From Planctomycetia bacterium (GTDB taxonomy: Bacteria; Planctomycetota; Phycisphaerae; UBA1845; UTPLA1): a stretch of 64,000 nucleotides of DNA. The notes below the pieces were generated by a model. The model saw only the letters and a program-made list of their open reading frames with translations. It had not been told where the DNA came from and did no database searches. The DNA is taken from positions 1,968,470 through 2,032,469 of the forward strand of contig CP054187.1 of NCBI GenBank assembly GCA_015200345.1, given 5' to 3'. Below, one piece after another: positions 58,501 through 64,000 of the stretch (the first letter of the stretch is position 1; the number at the start of each line of letters is the position of its first letter). The translations under genes were made by a program, and so were the position numbers.

Positions 58501-59112
58501 GTCTATCAGCAAACAGGGCGGCCCACGCAGGCCATCCAGCAACTGGAGATGATCCACCGCGACCTGCCGACCGATGCCGGCATCAACAACGACCTGGGCT
58601 ACACCTACGCCGATCTCGGCCTCAAGCTCGACAAGGCCGAGCGCATGATCCGTCTCGCCCTCGCCGAGCAGCCGCGCAACGCCGCCTACCTCGACAGCCT
58701 CGGCTGGGTGTTCTACAAGCGTGGAGATTTTACCCGCGCCGTGTCGTTCATCCAGCGCGCCGTGCGGTTGCAGGAAGACGATCCCGACCCGATTCTCTAC
58801 GACCATCTCGCCGACGCGCTCTACCGCGCCGGCCAACCCGACGAAGCACGAATCAACTGGCAGCGCGCCTTGTCGATTCGCGGCGAAGGCGACTTGGCCG
58901 ACCGCGAGGATCAAACCGACGGCGCAACATCGCAACCGGCGACCCAGCCGGCCCCTCAACCTGCTGATGACGCCGCCGATTCGGAGACGGACCGTCCGCC
59001 GACAGCCGAAGAGCGCCGGGTGCTGGATCGCATCCGCGAAAAGCTTCGCCAACTCGATGCGGGACAGACTGTTGACACCGCGCCCGTCGGGGAAAAAGAG
59101 GCCGCGGAGTAG
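55513..59112 (+). CDS. very large TPR lipoprotein
   Basis: 1199 aa. After about 16 residues comes MFIGLILSAGC, a lipoprotein signal (Cys27), so the ATG at 55561 is an alternative start. The rest is about 25-30 TPR-like helical hairpins with A/G at the packing positions (LWSDAQEAAARAAALDPVNIDARVLLARA, RALADAAEHRGEARRC, LLEKYPGDADTRVDLALSHLAEGDYESAEKELRAALDQAP). The best repeats are between residues 640 and 1120. The C-terminus is Pro/Ala/Gln-rich. It is a surface or periplasmic scaffold; no enzymatic motif. Confidence 0.8.
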   Translation: MYTVFCESLRGNASWAMFIGLILSAGCAAPSAPPPVGISSSAPDEPANDAAPQRADRARTPLSDIRPIPDFPAPAADGAAAPSPADRAAVERELARAKRLFGEQLWSDAQEAAARAAALDPVNIDARVLLARAAIQLGDTAKARTALEEAQRRSPRNASVQYWLGELAWQEQNAPVAIAHFRLALRAASDPAVEPCLVLTYLSLAQALQREGYLTASAQQWQAYLDAVKAPSPAARALPELQQVIPLYRGKAAAQLGDLYTQLEEPAQAVEAYRLAIAEQPNESSYRAAFALALARAGRAEEALAAVRTATAAPNDAAATIKLLEQICDALKQPDRFASELVALAEASDDPALRLRTVETLKEANQPEAAARLLEAYIATNPDDAKQLELARLWGRSKKPDLALEALGRLLAARAAAYRDAVVLLHEWGEGAESRAWIDAARRRIALPHDGDKNVSLEKFVLGVLLEGAKQIELAGEQFQSAAAAAAPFAPAWVMLARQAADQENWPAVLDAIAKAVAAGCEDSLALTLKGRAHEALDEMEAAEAALMDAFGKDTKNSEPLRVLADAAEHRGEARRCEQLCRRIVEDVDPRDATAREKLIRLYVNAGRIDDAQQHFSDFERLGQSGAAVDRCKALLDFVTSRSASGQRRLGNYRRALRKLLEKYPGDADTRVDLALSHLAEGDYESAEKELRAALDQAPSDRRALQMLATAQSRQLEFDGAEQTVRQLLKRRPRDLGYHQQLAELLVDQDRYDDAAEILEKLLARDDLKASRPLYTARLLDVLLAGKRFDRAIEVARRWLDEEPTDTTRRQAYLVTLNRAKRHDDAIAAVEGWLKAEPTSDTLRAVYLDQLRQAHRIDEGLTRVLDWLAEEPDDPGLNQSLVRLLWAARDWDSAIEVATTAAEHPPHRARFEAMLGTTYQLARRYDDAIAFYRRRIDRDEGEAAYRELILILMVAERFSEAEKTINFRLSALQQLRDTGEENVDGPMLWLRNRLAQVYQQTGRPTQAIQQLEMIHRDLPTDAGINNDLGYTYADLGLKLDKAERMIRLALAEQPRNAAYLDSLGWVFYKRGDFTRAVSFIQRAVRLQEDDPDPILYDHLADALYRAGQPDEARINWQRALSIRGEGDLADREDQTDGATSQPATQPAPQPADDAADSETDRPPTAEERRVLDRIREKLRQLDAGQTVDTAPVGEKEAAE

Positions 59113-59211
59113 ATTGACCCGTCCCACCGCGAATCCGCCGTGGCCCAGACGCGCCCCCGCGAAGCGGTAGCATCCAATCATGCGTCAAACGAATGGCAGT
59201 CAATTCCCGAC

Positions 59212-59232
59212 ATTGTGACGTATTTTCACAAT
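59212..59232 (+). promoter_or_regulatory. palindromic operator candidate, TGTGA/TCACA arms
   Basis: ATTGTGA-CGTATTT-TCACAAT: perfect 7-bp arms with a 7-bp centre, at 59212-59232. The arms resemble CRP/FNR-family sites, although those have a 6-bp centre. It lies 20 bp before the possible -35 TTGACA. Confidence 0.5.
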
Positions 59233-59251
59233 CGCAATCTGTCAAAAAGAT

Positions 59252-59283
59252 TTGACACGCGCTCGGGGGAGGGGGGGTATGAT
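59252..59283 (+). promoter_or_regulatory. possible promoter for the Cys-rich protein gene
   Basis: TTGACA (59252-59257) and TATGAT (59278-59283) are individually good but 20 bp apart, with a GA/G-rich spacer. Leader about 45-50 nt to the ATG at 59337. Confidence 0.4.
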
Positions 59284-59336
59284 TTCGAATTGTCTGACGT
59301 TTGGGCGCGGACAACAAAGTACAAAGGGAGGTTATC

Positions 59337-59786
59337 ATGTCAGCCAGGCGCGTTACATTTTATATCTTGATCTCGGCATGCGTGTTGGCACCAACCATGA
59401 GCATCAGCGGCGACCATCCCTGCCCCTGTGGACCTTGGCCCAATTGCTGCGGGAACATGCCGCAGAATCCGCAAACATGCATGCCGGACATCTGGTGCTT
59501 CTGTCACACGGTGTACTGTGCAAACGGCTTTCGATTGACCAATACCGCTATTCGCACCAACACCGATCCCAGTGCGTTCATTAACTGTGAAACCGAGGGA
59601 TGTGCTGGCTTCTGTTTCACAGAAGGCAACATGCTCTGCGGTCAAAGCAGAGAGTGCGAACCGGGCGGACCCTACAATCTCTGCAACAAACCATCGCAAT
59701 GCTGTGAGATCTTCGGGGGCACTCCCATGTCTTGGCCGGGTTGGTGGCTGATTTCTTCCGAGCCGTGCTGTGATTTCGCGGTCTAG
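59337..59786 (+). CDS. small secreted cysteine-rich protein
   Basis: 149 aa from an ATG with GGGAGG 6 nt upstream. The signal peptide MSARRVTFYILISACVLAPTMSIS ends near residue 24-26. The mature 125 residues hold 18 Cys, including CPC, three CC pairs and CxC, and are rich in Pro, Gly and Trp; no zinc-ribbon spacing is regular, so disulfides are more likely. No family was recognised. Its codons are richer in A and T than those of most neighbours. It is followed 14 bp later by a frameshifted gene, and may share its transcript. Confidence 0.7.
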   Translation: MSARRVTFYILISACVLAPTMSISGDHPCPCGPWPNCCGNMPQNPQTCMPDIWCFCHTVYCANGFRLTNTAIRTNTDPSAFINCETEGCAGFCFTEGNMLCGQSRECEPGGPYNLCNKPSQCCEIFGGTPMSWPGWWLISSEPCCDFAV

Positions 59787-59800
59787 GAGGTCGAAGGAAA

Positions 59801-61199
59801 ATGTTTGAGCCGATTTTCTTAGCTTGCCTGTTACTTAATGGCACAATCGCACAGTTACCCGAGCCGCTTCAACGTGCCTTTGCCGCGAGGCAAGCCATGC
59901 GCACCGCGCACGTCAGCTACCGCATGACGATCAACCGTCCGGAACACGAACAGGTCATGAATGAGGAGATGCGCGCAGGCAAGGGTTCGTATATCGTCCG
60001 GAACACGGGGGATGATGATGGGGTTATGGGTATCAATGGGGTCACTGGAAAGCCCATGCTGGGCACCCGATTTGGTTGCAGCCCAAGGCTCGAACTCATG
60101 GATGCCGAGAAGGGCGAAGCATGGACACACATTGAGTCCGGGTACTCGGCAATTGTTCACTCTGACGGAAGACCCACCGCGTTCGACGTTCGCGGGATCG
60201 GAATGGAATGCGTGCCCTTGATCCGACCTCTGGATCAAATTCGCCAGGACTTGGAGGCATATCATCCCAACCCATCCAACTGGCATGTGGAACAGGTGGA
60301 TGATCTTGTCGAAGTCACAGCAGAGGGCCGTATCAAGACCGACGATGGGCTGGAAATCCAAGGACGGCATACTTGGCGCATCGATCCATCCAAGGACTTT
60401 GCTGTGATTTCACTCAAGGTCACACGGAAAATGGCGTCTGCGCCTTGGGAAACTTGGGGGGGGAATGTGAAACGCGGTATGGCCACATTGATGGTTACTG
60501 GTTTCCGACCCACTACAAGGGCTGGTCCCAAGGGAATGCGAAGCGAGTAAACCGATTTGAGTATAAATTGAAGCAGGCAACATTCGATCGGCAGGAGCAT
60601 CCCAAGGTCATTTCGATGACGATGCTCGATATCCCGGCCGGCTCGTGGGTCGAAGACCCGCAGGCAGGAACACGACTGGTTTGGGACGGCACGAAGTCAA
60701 TTCCCAGGGAACAATGGTTACAGGTGCGCGAAGTCACGAATAACCGCGAGCTGCGCGACTTGATGGCCCGCAACCAGAAGGCCGACGATTACCGTTACCC
60801 GGCGTGGTGGTACGACCCGTCGGGCAACGAGGGGATCGAAGACCTGCCGACGCGGCCCGATGAATGGGAGGCCTACGTCCGCCGCTGGCGCATGCGCTAC
60901 GACGTGGACGACAAGCAGCGCACCGCGGCGCGCGGCGTGCTGGACGACTGCCGCAAGGAGGCCCGCGCCGTGCTGGACAAGCGGCGGCCCGATCTGGAGA
61001 AGGTCGCGGCGCAACTGAAGGATGCGAAGCTGCCGCCGGCCAAGCGCGACGCGGCGATCGCCGAGCGCGAGCGGTGCTGCGTCCGGTGGCGGATGTCTTC
61101 ACCCGTCTGAAAGCGCGGCTCGAGCCGCTGCTGCGGCAGGAGCAGATCACGGCCCGCGCCGCCGCCACGCAACCGGCCGTCCCCCACCGCCGCGGATGA
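59801..61199 (+). pseudogene. exported protein gene interrupted by two frameshifts
   Basis: Frame 1 (59801-60463 and on to a stop at 60550) starts MFEPIFLACLLLNGTIAQLPEPL, a signal peptide, then a domain with AHVSYRMTINRP, GTRFGCSPRLELM and HTWRIDPSKDFAVISL. At a run of eight G (60456-60463) the sensible protein moves to the -1 frame: ETRYGHIDGYWFPTHYKGW to about 61080. Near 61075-61082 it moves -1 again: VLRPVADVFTRLKARLEPLL to the stop at 61197. About 460 aa would result. Either two mutations, two assembly errors, or slippage at the G run. Part one is lower in GC than part two (from about 60720). Confidence 0.65.
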
Positions 61200-61223
61200 C
61201 ACGACCGCTGGGACGCCGGTGCC

Positions 61224-63430
<2,207 letters not shown>

Positions 63431-63431
<1 letters not shown>

Positions 63432-63673
63432 TACTCGTTCCCGAGACTGACGCTCCGGGCCTCGCCCTTGCGGACGCTCAATCGATAACCACGCACATCC
63501 AGCTCGATGGGATCGCCCAGCGGCGCGACGCGCACCAGACGCACCGCCGTGCCGCGCGTCAGCCCCATCTCGAGCAACCGCATGCGAACTTCGGGTACGC
63601 CTTCCACGCGAGCAATATGACCGGACTCGCCGGGGAGCAGATCGGCCAGGCTTCGAAACGTTTGGGCTACCAT
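63431..63673 (-). CDS. feoA: ferrous iron transport protein A
   Basis: 80 aa from the ATG at 63673. An SH3-like FeoA domain: AQTFRSLADLLPGESGHIARVEG, RLLEMGLTRGTAVRLVRVAPLGDPIELDVRGYRLSVRKGEA. It supports FeoB, probably by contacting its cytosolic domain. First gene of the pair; the Fur-like palindrome lies 58 bp upstream of the ATG. Confidence 0.93.
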
Positions 63674-63730
63674 GATGAACCGCGCCTCGTCGTGGTCAAC
63701 GAGTCGGGGCCTTCCCAAGCCCGCAGCTCG

Positions 63731-63753
63731 TTGTAATTGAGACTCAATTTCAA
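63731..63753 (-). promoter_or_regulatory. Fur-box-like palindrome before feoAB
   Basis: TTGTAATTGAG (63731-63741), A, CTCAATTTCAA (63743-63753): 10 of 11 positions are symmetric around 63742. The size and the A/T-rich arms fit a Fur site, which is where repression of feoAB by iron would be expected. Confidence 0.6.
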
Positions 63754-63760
63754 TTAAATC

Positions 63761-64000
63761 TAGCGGGCTGGAAAGCCCATGTCAAACTAAAACGCACCCC
63801 TGCTAAGCTGAATTTCGAGCTGGTAGGCGGTTGTTGAATCCGCAACCTGGCCGGTTGCTCCTTTGCCAAAAAAAGGCATGCATCCGAAGGATTTCTGATC
63901 TTCTCTTATGTCATTGTTTGGTACAGGGTTATGCGCAGGTATTGGCAGGAATGGCCATCAGGTGCTCGACGGAGTGGGCGACGGGCGGGAATTTCCGCTT
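63761..64000. other. end of window: small palindrome, no certain gene
   Basis: GGGCT (63765-63769) and AGCCC (63774-63778) form a short hairpin in TAGCGGGCTGGAAAGCCCAT, a dispersed element of the same sort as at 27841. A plus-strand frame opens at ATG 63908 (MSLFGTGLCAG) and runs to the edge for 31 codons; without a ribosome site or homology it is only a possible gene start. Confidence 0.35.

Noticed and set aside
56878-59181. 767-codon minus-strand frame opposite the TPR lipoprotein
   Set aside because: Overlap with long TPR array; no start or family evidence.
63915-63940. sigma54 (-24/-12) promoter TGGTAC...ATGC
   Set aside because: Neither element matches TGGCAC/TTGC well and the spacing is off.

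Overview
The window is high-GC bacterial chromosome that looks like Planctomycetota. The pointers are a PEP-CTERM protein, two prepilin-like FTLIELL proteins of the planctomycete type, a giant PQQ/TPR secreted protein, planctomycete-style dispersed palindromes (one reads GTGVSPV when translated) and several lipoproteins without recognisable relatives. A Phycisphaerae-type lineage is plausible, but no rRNA is present to fix it. No prophage, insertion sequence, CRISPR array, rRNA or tRNA was recognised.

Layout. 1-1.7 kb: end of a PEP-CTERM protein, then a prepilin-like protein. 1.8-10.6 kb: surface-polysaccharide genes. A promoter and a structured leader precede a Gfo/Idh dehydrogenase, a hexapeptide acetyltransferase, a family 2 glycosyltransferase and a DegT aminotransferase, which fits 3-acetamido uronic acid sugar synthesis (WlbA/WlbB/WlbC type). 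A methyltransferase, a polytopic glycosyltransferase-like protein, galE and moeA follow. 10.6-15.7 kb (minus strand): a CvpA-like protein, RNase HI, a zinc-ribbon coiled-coil protein, a GntR/LacI-type regulator and a dipeptide epimerase, the last pair suggesting muropeptide use. 16-18.8 kb (plus): KAS III-like protein with altered active site, ICMT-like methyltransferase and an SDR epimerase. 18.8-23.8 kb (minus): beta-CASP nuclease, O-antigen-ligase-like protein and a small coiled-coil protein. 24-29.4 kb (plus): leuS, a CYTH protein, a second SDR and a NUDIX hydrolase. 29.4-35.1 kb (minus): lipoprotein beta-carbonic anhydrase with a HAD phosphatase, then the thrS-infC-rpmI-rplT operon with a structured leader and an AUU start on infC. 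35.2-45 kb: second prepilin, zinc-ribbon membrane protein, prolyl oligopeptidase, ArfB, an MBL hydrolase and a 1486-residue PQQ protein.

45-47.7 kb (minus): one lipoprotein gene and a two-gene operon of paralogous lipoproteins, each unit with its own promoter and terminator. 48-49.5 kb (plus): MsmX/UgpC-type ATPase. 49.6-59.1 kb (plus): nusA, infB, ylxP-like, rbfA, a degenerate HhH-GPD protein and a very large TPR lipoprotein. 59.2-61.2 kb: lower-GC island with an 18-cysteine secreted protein and a frameshifted neighbour. 61.2-63.7 kb (minus): feoA-feoB behind a Fur-like palindrome.

The core translation operons are ordinary in gene order. The parts most likely to hold something new are the leaders of thrS and of the uronic-acid operon, the paralogous lipoprotein pair, the cysteine-rich island and the altered KAS III cluster.
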